Of a stretch of 64,000 nucleotides of DNA, positions 40,321-53,731 are shown piece by piece. This DNA is from Pogonophryne albipinna (lineage: Eukaryota; Chordata; Actinopteri; Perciformes; Artedidraconidae): NCBI GenBank assembly GCA_028583405.1, contig CM053246.1:9734600-9798599 (forward strand), read 5' to 3'. The notes beneath the pieces are model-generated. The model had not been told where the DNA came from and made no database searches. It was given only the letters and a program-made list of their open reading frames with translations. Within the stretch, counting starts at the first letter, position 1. Each line of letters begins with the position of its first letter. The translations under genes were made by a program, and so were the position numbers.

Positions 40321-40510
40321 AGTAGCAGCCAACGGCTTCAGACTGAAACACAGAGCGGCTGACCTGCCAGGCAAAAATGAGGTAGGCCTGAGCTCCTCGC
40401 TGCAGGAAGCACACTCCAGTCACATAAACATCAGAATGGGTGTCGCAGTATGGAAAAGTGGTGTGGTGGGGTGAGACTGGCGGTAAATCTGTAATTACGA
40501 AATACAAATG
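40320..40510 (-). other. Possible promoter/upstream leader of tbl1xr1 with 62-codon open frame
   Basis: A 62-codon ATG-to-stop frame lies on the minus strand just upstream of the predicted first exon (ending GCTACTGA near 40319). A splice-acceptor-like ttacag sits inside it near 40491. I do not recognise the peptide. It could be a uORF in a longer leader, a remnant exon or chance. Confidence 0.25.
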
Positions 40511-41332
40511 ATTAGTTAAAAAACATTTTAGACCAATTAGATTTGTTATAAGCTTAATGTTGTGATAAAGACAAAGCTATTTTTGGAGTTGTATGCATGC
40601 TAGTTATGCTGTTATACGTAAGAGAAAAATAAAAATAAACTTACAGTGTAGACCACATTTTAATTTATATGTTTGAAGTGTTACACCAAATTAGGTCATG
40701 TAATTGTTTATGGTCAGTAGTGTATTGTGAAATGCAGCACCCCTCCCCCACAAAATAATATTTTCTCCGCCATATGCAAATACCTCTCTAAATATGACTC
40801 TTTAATTGTCTCTTTAATTGTAGTACGGTGGCAGTTTTAAACACATGACTGTTCAACAATGACCAATCTATTAAATGTTGTGAATCAAACTATTTGATTA
40901 CGTATAGACCTATGCAGCAAAACTACTTCGATGGCAAAAGATCAATTGGGTTAAAAAAGTCACTTTGTGACCCTCTAACGTAGTATAACTTTTACGACGT
41001 AAATTAAGCTAAGTCCCGGTGACTTTTGGTTTCACACAGGAAACAAGTCCTGTGTTTGTTTGCTCCACCCTCCCCAACCTCCTCCTATTGCGCCATGTTT
41101 ACCCTTTATTATACCTGTCATAATAATATAGCCACTAGATGTCGCTGTCCAACAACAAACGTGTAATAATTAGCTGCTTTCACAGACAACCGTTTATACG
41201 ATGAGGACAACTTTGTAGAAACACAAAATTGTCTGCAAAATCGATAGTATTTTAAACATATTAGCGCAGATTTCTGGTTTGACAAACAACGATCAATCAA
41301 TTTATAACAACATATTCAATTCTCTCTTATAT

Positions 41333-41803
41333 TTAAAGAGGCCCTTATTTTTGAGTTTTCCCTTTCCTGTAGTGTGTTATATAGGTATGTGTGCATGTAA
41401 ATGGTCCTCAAAGGCTAAAATCCCTGTGTTCCTTCCAGAGGGAGTTTCTCTCCCACACACTCCCCACCTCTCTGAAACGCCTCCATTGGACTCCTTTGTT
41501 TACTTCCAGTTACATCACTATGTAACACTTGCGCTTCTATTGGCTAGCGCTCCAACACATTGTACGTGATAGGCTAAGGGGCCGGACATTTGTAAGCGGT
41601 TGATCAATCACAACAGAGCCGGCCAGCTAACCAATCAGAGCAGACTGGGCTCTGGTTTCAGACGGAGGGTGAAAAGAGGTGCTGCAGCACAGGCAGTGTG
41701 AGAACAATAAAGAGCTTTTTGAACATTAAAGCATGGAGACATGTCACAAAAGAAGCACAAAACACAAATATTTACCTGAAAATTACCGTAATATGTCCTC
41801 TTT
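41333..41803 (-). mobile_element. MITE family A, inverted copy
   Basis: Reverse orientation copy of the family at 44069. Left 'tttaaagaggcccttatttt' and right 'aatatgtcctcttt' are the two family ends. Contains 'ggtttcagacggagggtgaa' and 'ctaaccaatcagagcagact' in reverse sense. Confidence 0.8.
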
Positions 41804-43091
41804 GACTCAGATGACTATTTATTTTATTATAAAAGCGGTTGGAAGTGAGTGCATGTCTTCAGTGTAAACCACAGCATTGCTACACTGATACATAAGTCAT
41901 GCAGATGCATTGTGCAGACATAAACAATGAAAAATAGATAGCTGCTCAGGCATGCATGTATGCATTAACTGAAAGCATATGATCATCAACATGGACACAC
42001 ACACATCACTGATAAGGCCCGGCTGAGACAAACAAACACACACACAGAAAGCCCCAGGGTGGTGTGTAGTGTGAGCTTCAGCGTGGCTGTAACAGGAGAG
42101 TGGAGGATGGGTAATGAGAGAGGAGGGGGGGTCAGTGTATTTCCCCAGCCTGTACTTCCACGTGCCTGGGGAAGTTGTAGTACAGTAGTAGTGACGGCGT
42201 CAATCTTTTTACATTGTTATCAGTTTTTTGCCTGTTGTTTTTTGTTTTGGAAGGAATATATAGCTATCAGGTAACTTGTTTCCTTGTCTCATCACTGCTG
42301 AATGAAAGAAAAGAAACACAGTGATGTGGAAACAGCTCCAGTGTGGCAAATTGCAAAGTAAAGCACCTCAAAGCAAAGCCAGGGTAGTGAGTTTCTGGGA
42401 AACCACCACACACCAACACCATCTATATGCAGCACTCAGCCTCAGAGTTTGCTGCTCCTCTGTTCACTTTGCAACACACCACCTCCACTTCTGCTGCTAA
42501 TGAGGTTTTACTTTCACAGAGTGTGTTGTGGCCTAGGACTCAAACTGGAGTGAATTTCAAAAATACTGAAGTAATTGCTCTTCGGCAACTGTACGAAAAA
42601 GGAACAAAACTAGCATGCTAATAGTATTCCTGTATTTGCCCACAGTATACAAAATGCCATTTTATGGGTTTCTATGCAACAATCCACAAGCAAAACACGC
42701 TATCTTAATCTCTATAAACTGATATTTGCATATGAATCTGAAAAACTAGGGGAGACAATCCATGTACAAAACATTAAAATGGGACTTGGAGGTAGTAATA
42801 AAAAGAGATGTAATCCTCAACCATCCGGCACGATTATTATTGACTATATTTATTTAGAGTACTTAAACTGTATGTCTGTTCGCACAATCACACTGTGTTT
42901 TGTTGTAATGACTGAACGGAATGCGACAAAACTAGTTAGAAAGGAATGACACTGTTCCATATAACCTTCCTCTCGTCTGTCCAAACCAACAAACGTTTGT
43001 CATCTGATTGAGCCGCGAGGTATCTGTTGTAAGAGTTGACAGTCCAGCAAAAAAAGGAAATTAGATTGCCTGTTGACTTTGCACTTTTGTT

Positions 43092-43174
43092 GAATTCCAG
43101 TGTTACAAGTTGTTACTCATACTATCAAACCTGGAGGGAAATAGTATGAGTAACAACTTGTTACACTGGAATTC
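43092..43174. repeat. 34-bp inverted repeat with 15-nt loop
   Basis: Arm 43092-43125 starts GAATTCCAGTGTTACAAG and arm 43141-43174 ends CTTGTTACACTGGAATTC; the arms pair at 33 of 34 positions, loop 43126-43140. Unlike TE ends, no further element structure is visible inside the loop. Confidence 0.9.
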
Positions 43175-43482
43175 TTTATTGGAAAGGTATTGGCACATGT
43201 TGCATATTAGGCAAGAAGAGGTAGTAAAACCTGCCATGTAAAATGAGGTCAGCAGATTATAAGGTAGGAGAGCCCTATATACGTTATAGTACTAGAAAAA
43301 AAAACAGCACACTTACACAAAACTACTCGGTCAGGTTTGGGAAAAGATCAAGCCATACTTTTATATCAAAAAAAGTATGTTTGCTGCGTTATTTATGTTT
43401 GGAATTTAAGTATGTGATGTAAATTAAGTATGTTACATAAAATAACTTGGTTACGTAATTTTACGTATGTTAACTACATACG

Positions 43483-44057
43483 CCGGGATCCGGAGTCGAG
43501 GCTGATCCTCTTGCTGTAGTCCTGTGTCTTGGATCCTCTATCCTGAGTTCTGGATTAAGTCGTGGACTTCGGGTCGTGGCTGAACCTGTCTCTGCGGTCC
43601 TGCCTTGGGTCTCGCCATGCTGCTTCCCTGATGGCTTCCACAGGATTGTAGCTGACATCCTCATGGATTCATCTTCTTATTACAGACCCATGCATTTCCT
43701 AACATTCGGTCTATATGCTGTCAAATGTATTATCTCTTCGATTTACACACGGCATCTATTGCACGTCTGTCCGTCCTGGGAGAGGGATCCCTCCTCTGTT
43801 GCTCTCCCTGAGGTTTCTCCCATGTTCCCCTTAAACTGTGGGTTTTCTCTGGAAGTTTTTCCTTGTACGATGTGAGGGTCTAAGGATAGAGGGTGTCGTT
43901 TTTCTCATACTGATATTCTGAACAATCTGTGCTGTTGTATTTGCTGTAAAGTGTCTCTACTGTAGGCTATTTTTATTATATGTACAGCACTTTGGCTCCA
44001 CCAAAAATCGGTTATAAATGTGCTATATAAATAAAACTTGATTTGATTTGATTTGAT
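43483..44057 (+). mobile_element. LINE 3' region (L2/CR1-like) with ATTTG tail
   Basis: Contains the well-known teleost LINE tail 'gtccgtcctgggagagggat', 'cctgaggtttctcccatg', 'ggaagtttttccttgtacga', 'gagggtctaaggatagaggg', 'aatgtgctatataaataaaa' and ends in (ATTTG) repeats. 5' truncated; no ORF2 domain remains. Confidence 0.75.
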
Positions 44058-44068
44058 ATGTACGGAAG

Positions 44069-44952
44069 TTAAAGAGGACATATTCTGCACATTTTCAGGT
44101 TGATATTTATAATATGTGTCCCTACTGTGACATGTCTCCATACTTTTGTAAGGGAAACTTCTGCAGCAATGGAGAGTCAGGACTCAGAGAGACACGAGGA
44201 GAGTTGGAGCTTTGATGTCAAACACTAGTAGTTTATTGCAAGTATAACGGCCGGAGAATTCATATCACAAGTCACAGCAGCAAAAGGTTCTGACTGCACG
44301 GGTGGGTTGCCATGTCAATTCTGCCGCGCCTCTCTCTCTCGATAGCCCTTTTAACTAGTTCAGAGAGAGTAAACAACATATTTGGGGAGATAGACTAAAC
44401 AGCTGGGCACCCTGAATCACTTGCGTCTGACCCTCAATGGCCTCGAAGCCAGTGTTCCCACAGCCGTAAACCATTTTGTGACCGAGAGTTGAACTGCTTT
44501 ATCAAGATAGCTGGAGCCTCCCATTCCTTAAGAGAGATAACAGAGCCATAAGGTTAAATATCTAAAGTAAAGACAGAATTATTCCCTAACAACTTTGATG
44601 TTCAAAAAGCTCTTTATTTTTGTCATACTGCCTGTGCTGCAGCACCTCTTTTCACCCTCTGTCTGAAACCAGAGCCCAGTCTGCTCTAATTGGTTAGCTG
44701 GCCGGCTCTGTTGTGATTGATCAACTGCTTACAGATTTACCGCCCCTTAGCCTATCACTTACAATGTGTTTCAGTGCAAACCAATAGAAGCACGAGTTAC
44801 ATAGTGATGTCACTATGTTCATACAGTAAACAAAGGAGTCCAGTGGAGGCGTTTCAGGAAAGGGGGGATTTTAGCCTGACCATTTAAATGCAGAAAAACC
44901 TATATAACACACTACAGGAAAAGGTAATCCCCCAAATAAGGGCCTCTTTAAA
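44069..44952 (+). mobile_element. MITE family A, copy split by a solo LTR
   Basis: Left end 'ttaaagaggacatattctgc' and right end 'aagggcctctttaaa'. Its two halves (44069-44146 and 44592-44952) join cleanly when the LTR is removed, and they match the inverted copy at 41333 across the join. Confidence 0.85.
44147..44591 (-). mobile_element. Solo LTR with 5-bp TSD
   Basis: Begins TGTAAGGGAA and ends TTCCCTAACA, and is flanked by ACTTT on both sides (44142-44146, 44592-44596). On the minus strand an AATAAA lies at 44237-44232, indicating that orientation. 445 bp, no coding sequence. The 5-bp duplication fits Ty3/gypsy or BEL/Pao integrases. The internal region was lost by LTR-LTR recombination. 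Confidence 0.9.
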
Positions 44953-47900
44953 TATAAATGAGAAATTAATCAAATGAAAGAAATGTTGTTATAAATAACA
45001 TTTATTAAATCAGAAATCAGCTGTAATGTGTTTAAATGTTGACTTTTGTGACCAAACCTCCTCCATACCTGGTCTTTGACGATATTTAAATGTCATCATG
45101 ACATCCTCCTCTGCTTCCTTCATAATTACCACCACCACTTGAAGTTGTCGAATAGCAATACATGTAACTTCTTGATCCTATATATATATAAGCTGTTTTC
45201 ACAAACGTATACCAATACTTCATCTTAAGGGGAGAACTTTTCACCCTTTATTTATGCTCTCCTTCAAATCTATCTACCATACATATATACATACTAACAC
45301 ACACACTTATGTTAGCCAATGTTTTTTAGTCATTGCACATCTAACATTAACAGCCTTGGCCTTTAAAACCCCATACCAGCATTATACGATATCCATTCTA
45401 AAGCACATGTCATACTTTCCCCCTCCTCTGGCATATTTAGTGCTCTGACAATGACAAGGTCTCCACAAAGCATGGCTCCATAATACCTCTTCATAAGGCC
45501 TTAGAGTAATGGCTGTTCTCTACCTACGGAGCTATAATTTACTCTGCATTGTTGGTGATCGCTGTTAAGTGATTCAATTATTTTGCGATGGAGACAAACA
45601 GATATTGCATGGATGTGCGTGGGCTTTTATGTGGCTGTGTAAGGAGAGAAGAAAAGTGAAAGAAATGACTTGTATTTGTGTGGATATATGGTAAAGAGAC
45701 ACGGTGTGTTCTGCCTCATCAGGCTGATATATAGGACAAAGAGAGGAAAGCTAGTTTAATATACCTCATCGATCCAACTTCTCCATGTTACACATTAACA
45801 TTTACAACTAGGATTTCAGACCGTCAAAGACTCTCTTGTGTGAAAGGAAGATGAAAAGACAGGAGTGATCTTAGCGGGAGGAGAAGAAAACACCAATAAT
45901 AAATGTGTAATAAACCTGAGTTATTAAATCTACCTAGTACTACTGATGTTGGCGTCTTAAAATGAGGAACTTCAAATGCCAAGAATTTACAATGACAGAT
46001 AAAGGAGATACTAAAACCTTGAGGATATGCTACCTGAAGGTTGAGGTGAATAAATATAAGTGTTGAAATGATTCAGCCATGCTAACAGCAAAGCTCAAGG
46101 GGTGGCAATGTCTGTCAACCAAATGACCATGTTTTCTAACAGTTTCATATCTCTTGTAATGATTTTTTGACTGGGAGAGTTTCATGCTGATCTAAGCTGT
46201 ACAATTCAGTTATCTCTGCAAGGTCAATAAGGAAGTGCCTTAAACGCATCATTCTTTATAGAGGCCAGCATGGGGCGACCCCACTGGTTGATTTAATAAA
46301 TCAGATTGTATTGAAGACTATGAGAAAATCATCATACTTCTCAATTGATTTATTACCTCATCAAACGTTTTTCCAACAAGCTTCTCGTCTAAATTGCTAG
46401 TATCAAGTCTTCATCAATACAGCAAGATGTTCATTTTGTAAATAATGGTCCTGTTTAGAATGAATTTAAGTTAAAAAGGAGTGTGCTTTAGAGTGTAGCC
46501 AAGCATTTAGCATCTAGCAACCAAACAGTCTATACCACCAATACAGTCTAATAATAACAGTAGAACAGTGGAGTGTCAATATTTTCGTCGGTAGCCTTCA
46601 CGTTTTAAACAGGCTTGATGCACGTTACGTACAAAATAGGGATTGTAGGGGCCAAAATCATACAAAAAATAAAATTGAAAATGAATTCAAAAGTAAAACT
46701 CCCGCTGAAGATCCAGATAACGAATGTTGCGCATGGGAATGATCCAAGTCCAGACAATATCCGTTCATGCATTTACCAATATGAACAAAATACAATGAAC
46801 AGGTTTCCTATCATTGCCCTGTGCCTCTCCTTAGGCCCCCTGTGCTTATCCCTGTGGTAAAAAAACATACTGGTGCTCTAATCCCATGTCTCCAATATAT
46901 ACGATTACACCAGGTGCCCAAATTACCCAGTGCCCAAAGATGCCTTCTTAATAAAGCATAAATAATGACCATAAATAAAAAATATGCCATAATGGCTTCT
47001 GTGGTTTTATGAGAAAATATGTGTAATGATAGTCTGATACTCCTCTCCCATCTATGTGTGCACCCTACTACACCACCAGATGACTCCATGGTTATGGTGC
47101 TAATCTTGCTTGCATTTTTAATTAGTGTTGTCATTGGCGCTGCCTGTGTTTTGCCAACCACGGACTTTGTTTCGTCACCAGTGACATCAGTTTGGTTGCT
47201 CCTATTGCCAAATATTAGCATTTCTGGCTCTTGATAAGCGAAGTGGCAGAAGCCAAAATGCCAAATGCTGCACTTTAAAACTGTTATCTACACACCAGTT
47301 GTTAATGTCACAATAATTGTGTCTGCTATGAATATACTCTATAGGAAAAATAAACAGGACTTATTTTGATGTGCCACTATGCTGTGACCATGAACTTAGT
47401 GTAGTTTATTTGTCTTCTTAGTTTTGATTAATTTGCCGATTATATTACTTTATTATTAGATTAACATTATATTAACATTTCCCAGAGGTGACATCATCAA
47501 ATCGCTTGCTTTGTTTAAACAACAGTCTAGAACATTTTTAATTCATTACAATATAGTCGCATAGTCTCATTTTATAAATGACTTAAACAATACAAAATTA
47601 TCAAAAATGCTGTCTCCTGTAAATAGTCTGATAATCTTCAGCACCAGCAGCAGCTAACACGTCTAACTCATGACAGATTATGATTGACTTCCATAAATAG
47701 GGCTGCTCTGTGGAGAACACTTTGACCAAATGGAGTGAGAGGCTGTGTGTGACTGCTCATAAAACACCACACTGTATCTCCTCTTCAAAGGTCTACAGGA
47801 GCAGCCTGCATGATAGTGTATTAATATGAAAGTAAAAATAACTCTTTTATATACCTGAGATAATAAATATATAATTCAAACGTTAAATGCTACTTAAAGC

Positions 47901-48376
47901 AGGATTGTATTGTTCCTATCAATCACACAGTAAACAGCCCCTCTTGACATTCACAAATTGACAATAATCCTTTACAACTTGACACTGATGTCTATGACAT
48001 ATAAATCTATACCATGACATATGAATGTAAGTCAGGCTTCAGATCCTAATTGCAGGACTGTGAAATTATTAATGTGTCCTCTTACTAATGACTTTTTACA
48101 TTTATAAGCGATACAACTCACCCTTTACAATCCAGTCTTCTCAGCGTCTCGGCAGCCATACTTGGTCAAGTAAAACACACTTTCAAAAAAAAATTGTTAT
48201 GTATAGGAACAATGCTTTTTGGGCCATATGAAATGTTCTTATGCAGGAAACAACCAAACCAACAGCACATAGACATTTCAATCATGGAGTGATAATATCA
48301 TTTGATTGAACTTACAATTATTCAAATACCATTACATTAATTTGCAACTTTGCTGCTATACTGCAATTTGGGTTCC

Positions 48377-48541
48377 TTAAAGGGGCCCTCTCCTGGTAAT
48401 GTTCAGGTTTATATTTGTATTTTGTGTCTTTACTGGTACATGTCTCCATACTTTAATGTTCAGCAGCACCTCTTTTCACCCTCTGACTGAAACCAGAGCC
48501 CAGTCTGCTCTGATTGGTTAGCTGGCTGGCTCTGTTGTGAA
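48377..48541 (+). mobile_element. MITE family A, truncated copy
   Basis: Begins 'ttaaaggggccctctcctgg' and stops after 'ggctggctctgttgtga'. About 165 bp remain; the right half is lost. Confidence 0.75.
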
Positions 48542-49206
48542 TTTGTGAGCAGCATGTCAAGAAACTGTGAATTAAACATTGTGGTGTCAAGGCTACAAAC
48601 CATTTGAAACAACATTTAAAACAAGTTGAAGCTCAATATTCAGGCGTGCTTATACTTGCCAATTACGAATTCAGTGCTTTCTGGGAAATGTATACTCTCA
48701 GTTAACAAGAATGTGATGCTTGTGTTTAACTGAAAAGTCACATATTTCCATACTCATATTCTGGAAGATCATAAACAGGAAACTAAATTGGATATGGTTT
48801 GTACCTGTGTTTCAATTTTACAGACTCATTCCTACTTGTATTGAACCATCTTTGGGTGAATTATTCATTTTTGTATTAACAAACTGTTTTCAATACAAGG
48901 TCTTTCATTGATTTTAAACAATGTAGTCAATGTCTTCATGCTGTATTTCAGTTTTATGTCCTCACATCCCAAGGGAAATACTGGCTCATGGCCGACTGAA
49001 ACAAAACAGAGCTGTTGTTGCTGTTCTGTTTGAGAAACGGCAGAGTCTCTGCTGAAACACATAACGGTGAAAACCCTTTAGAACAGAGAGGCAGAAATAT
49101 GGCAGCAACTGTATTGCTTGTACTCAAAGATAGCTACGTATTGAGTAGGTCTAACTTTAAAATCATAAACTGACTTTTTACATTTGTTTAAGATTTGTAT
49201 TATTAA

Positions 49207-50466
49207 CAGTGTTGGGCAAGTTACTTCCAAAATGTAAGTATATTACTTATTACTGTCTTTTTTAAGTAATAAGTTACATTACAATATTACTGTCTCTGAA
49301 ATGTAGGGAGTTACACTACTTTTATATTACTTTTGAGTTACCAAAATAACCGCCAAAGAATAGCTAGGTATTTTAAATGCTAAAATGTAGTTTAGTGCAG
49401 CTCATTATACATCCAGTGAAGGGCAATGTGGTATAGAATAACAACTGTGTAGGCCATTAAGGCTACTAACAACTTGTATTAGTTGAGTTTTTTACACGGC
49501 TTAGTTGAATACTCGATTCTGATTGTAAATTCTTAACATGTGACACGTTGTTAATACAGTACAGACCACTGTCAATGACTATAATGAAGGTTGCTAAGGA
49601 GGATCAAGAAAGAGAAAGGAAAAGAGGTTAAAAGACGGAGCGCTGGACGTCAGATCATCTGGGATCACCAGAAGAAGGCAGACAGGAAGTAAACAATAAC
49701 AGGAACACGGAATGGGCTCAGTAGTTTGTTTAGTATATGGCCGTGTAATAAGCGGGATAATGTGCAGCGAGGCGGTCATTGTGGGGAAAAGAACACCCGA
49801 CAGGCTGATCAGGGAACCTGACGCAAAGCGGAGTGATCTTGATGAGCCTGAAGGGTAAACACCAGGCTTACACAGCGTCCACACAGCGGCATGCGTTGAA
49901 GCTTCAACGCTTCTGCCCATTCACTTTGAATGGGGTGACGTCACGCTTCGCCAAACTGCATTGTGGGAGCAAAGCGTAGCTTTTCTCGCGGTGCTCGCTG
50001 CAAAAGTTGAGCAATGTTCAACTTTTGAAGCTTCGACGGAAGCGTCAGCCAATCGAATCATATGCCAGTACAAGCTCTAGCCAATCAAACCGCTGCTTGT
50101 GTGTCCGGGCCGGGAGATTCAGTCGAAGCTTCAATGCAGTTTGGCAAAGCGTGAGGTCACCCCATTCAAAGTGAATGGGCAGAAGCGTTGAAGCTTCAAC
50201 GCATGCCGCCATGTGGACGGCCGTTACTAATCTACCCGCACAATCTTTCTCAGGTGTCGGAATGTCTCGCAATGTTGGTAAATTCTTAAAAAACAAAACA
50301 CCATTTAATTTCGGGTTAAAATGTGTTGTAACTGCGTTACTGAGAAATATAACGGGTAGTATATTACCCAAATTTCATTAGTAATGCGTTACATGACTTC
50401 GTTACAGCAAAAAGTAATACATTACTGTAACTCCGTTACTTTTGTAACGCGTTACACCCAACACTG
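49207..50466. mobile_element. hAT-type element with perfect 8-bp TSD
   Basis: Left CAGTGTTGGGCAAGTTACTT and right GTAACGCGTTACACCCAACACTG-type end; the terminal ten bases are inverted copies. ATTATTAA flanks both sides (49199-49206, 50467-50474). No transposase; a palindromic MITE (49876-50219) lies inside. 1260 bp. Confidence 0.9.
49876..50219. mobile_element. MITE with about 88-bp inverted ends, nested
   Basis: Left 'cgtccacacagcggcatgcg' and right 'cgcatgccgccatgtggacg' begin inverted arms that continue for about 88 bp through 'ttgaagcttcaacgcttctg' and 'gaatggggtgacgtcacgct'. As a result nearly the same peptide start (MGRSVEASTHAA) appears on both strands. No target duplication recognised. 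Confidence 0.8.
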
Positions 50467-51347
50467 ATTATTAATGATAGGTGCGATACAGATTGTGTCC
50501 TCCATTTCTGATTAGGCAACATCAGGGTACAATGTATTCAGGACCATTTCAATGTTTTTTTTCTTCAAATTGGCATAAATTCCTTTGCGTGTGTTACGTT
50601 TGTTTTTTCCCGTTTTGTTGTTGTTGTGACCCTTCATTTTTTTACATTTTGTACCGGCAAGAGACACAAACAAGGACACAGCAGTCATGATGATGTTGAT
50701 TAAAATAAAAATAAAATGCTCTGTTTACCCCATAATTCTTTGTTGCTTTTAGCTGGAGATATTGTGTATGTGTGGGTGGGTGTATCCCTTAGCATTATGA
50801 AATGTGTTTTTTTTAATACTTTATAATATTTATGTAACTTTAACCAACCAAAAATGTATTCAACTGTCACATTAAGTGCATGTTTACAATACGCTAAGCA
50901 TTAAAAACTACTGATATGGCCCTTTAAACTGTTTAATCCAGCTCTATTGTTAGTACGGGTTGTTGTGCCTTATACCTACTACTTCCTCCTGCTTATCTAT
51001 AAATAGATAAAGATATAGCAACGTAGAGCAAAAGTCAAACAAATAGTAAGCTGTAGCCTGTGTGATGTTGTCATGGAGGCCATTTTACCAGGAAGTGTTA
51101 TCTAAGCCTTGTTATTGTTGTCCCTTTCAGTTTTTCTTTTCTTGTCTTACCCAAGATGTCCATCTCTCTGCCTCGCTACTCAAATGGAATCATCCATCTC
51201 CACACGAGAGGAGCGGGGTAGTGGGGGAGGGGGAGGGGGAGCGAGAGGGAGAGGGAGAGCTTATTGTAAACTGTAAGAGGTGTGCAGCAACTGGGACAGA
51301 TTATGTCTGCGGAAACGAGGACTGCAGGATCCCACCCATCCCCCATA

Positions 51348-51481
<134 letters not shown>

Positions 51482-51637
51482 GAGCTCATTTTTGCCTGGC
51501 TGGTCACCTCACTGCAATAGATAGATTCCACCCCACCCCCTATCCTCTGCTCAGTCATTCAGACCTGGGAGAGTCAATAACAAGCTGACATCATCATTGG
51601 TTTTGTAGGATACAGTGCTGCCTTTATTGTAGCAGCC

Positions 51638-51641
<4 letters not shown>

Positions 51642-51709
<68 letters not shown>
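51642..51709. repeat. (GA)n microsatellite, 68 bp
   Basis: Uninterrupted GA dinucleotides, 160 bp from the CA repeat at 51349. Confidence 0.98.
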
Positions 51710-51711
<2 letters not shown>

Positions 51712-52711
51712 CATCCTCCATGCCACTGATGAGGCCGAGCGTCAGAATGCAGGTTAGAGAGCAGAGGAAGAGATAGGTGGACAGAGAGAGAGAGAGATGG
51801 CGTGGTGGGGGAGGGGAAGAGCAGCACCATTGGTTTACTCGTCCGGCATCTACCACGATGCATATCACACACACATATACATGGACCACCCCAGTATGTA
51901 CACATGCTGCTATACAAACTGTTATGATACAAGATCAGAAACAGACGCACGTAATTGTCAAACATATTCAGAAATATGGTTATTTTTTGCATTCTTTCAA
52001 AGAATAAGATGAGACGGTTGGTTTCAATCTCATGTCTTTGTGTGGAGTACGGAACTGGAGGACTTGGTTCTCTTTAAACTTTAGTGTGAGCAGTGTTGAC
52101 CAATCACGTTACAGATGGCTTTGGTCGCATGCAGGTAAATGGTCGATCTGGAGAACAAAAGATGCATTAGTCGAAATGCAATCTTGGTTTACGTCTGATG
52201 ATACGTCAGATTTAGCTTTCTCTTTTTTTATTTTATTTATCTGTATTCATATGCAGATTTGATGCGCCAAAATGTAGTCAAGACATAGAAGTTGCAAATT
52301 GGACTGTAAACAATAACTGGCACACAGAAAAGGAAATCTTGGCCTGGATATCCAAAAGCCTCCTGAAAGCAAGCATTGTGCCCAACATGACTTTTTCCCA
52401 TGAAATTGAGGCTAGTTAGTTTTTCTCTCCGGGAAACAAACGCAAGTGAGCATGCTCTTTGGGCCCAATCGCAGACATCTCCCTGGAAGATCCATGTCAT
52501 TTAGTTTTCGAGAGTCAGACCATTGACTTCATGCACTACTGAGCTAATATATAACTTATATCTGCTAGCTACACTGGAACTACCAAAATATATGCCATTT
52601 CCCCAAAAGACGTTGTCCGACTGAAAGTCAATAAGTCAAAGACAAAGACAGCATTTTTAGTAAGCAACACAAATGGGAAAGTGTTAAGGTAGAGACTGAT
52701 TAACCTTAGCA

Positions 52712-53731
52712 CAGTGGTTCCCAAAGTGGGGGGCGTGAGAGACCAGGAGGAAAAATGGTTATAAAAAAAAAAAAGATAAAAAAAAAAAAATCATAATTTG
52801 AAAAATTATTGATTCGGAAATAATATGATGCAGTACAGTACTATTACGTCTGGGTCTCTGTGTTTCATTAAAGCTCGGCTGTGTGTGTGTGTGTGTGGAA
52901 TGAGCCATTTTGTGTGCGCGAGAGAGAGAGAGAGAGCGCACCGGTACCGGAGATCGTTGTTGTTAGCTTCTGGTGCTAGCGAGCTACACTAACGGATATA
53001 AGGAGTTTTGTCAACAACAAAGTGGAGGAGAGTCCTCTCCTGTCAGACTGAGAGACTCAGTGAGCTAAAGGACTCTCTCAGTGCTATCTCAGTGGGTCTC
53101 AAACGTTTTGGTCACCATTAATGTAAACAATTATTTCCGAGGCACACGTTTATATGATCATTATAGTTATACAAAAATAAGAGAATAAATGAAAAACAGG
53201 TATGAAATACTATATGACATTAAAACAAGAATAAAGTTTAAAAGGGTGATTTGCAAAATATCCATAAAGAAAAAGTAAATCTGTTTTCAGTTCTGTTTCA
53301 TATGGGTGTTGAGAGAGGTATCCATAGATCTCTTCATTTTGCTCTCAACGTGCACCAGATTGATGCATTTAACTTCAATATTTAAAAATAAATCTTCATG
53401 CATGCACCCGGACCCCCCTATGTGAGGTTCACACACCACCTATAAAAATATCACTTTACCCCTGTTTACACCTATATGCCGTGAGCTGATTATCAAGCCT
53501 TCATTGTAACGTTGTGTATATGCGTGGGGATTGTTGCAGTAGAAAGTTCCACTGTAGCGCCCGGGACATTAATGGGAAACCCTAAATGTTTGAGCACCCT
53601 CTATGAAACGTCAAGCTACCCCACAGCACCCCCAAAATAAATCAATGGCGCCATCACTGAGCCTGACTTGTGTTGGGGGGGGGGGGCCGACAGAAAGGGG
53701 GGGCCTGACAGAAAAAGTTTGGGAACCACTG
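52712..53731. mobile_element. hAT element (CAGTGGTTCCCAAA ends)
   Basis: Left CAGTGGTTCCCAAA and right TTTGGGAACCACTG are perfect inverted repeats. Flanking 8-mers ccttagca / ccttatca differ at one base. G-rich subterminal stretches on both sides; a promoter/leader-like CpG region at 52.92-53.08 kb. No transposase frame. Confidence 0.88.

Noticed and set aside
46811..47221. 136-codon minus-strand frame overlapping a 71-codon plus-strand frame
   Set aside because: No recognisable domain, no exon borders, and open on both strands at once; most likely chance.
49594..50371. Pair of 108-codon frames sharing the peptide start MGRSVEASTHAA on opposite strands
   Set aside because: The shared peptide results from the inverted arms of a MITE, not from two related genes.
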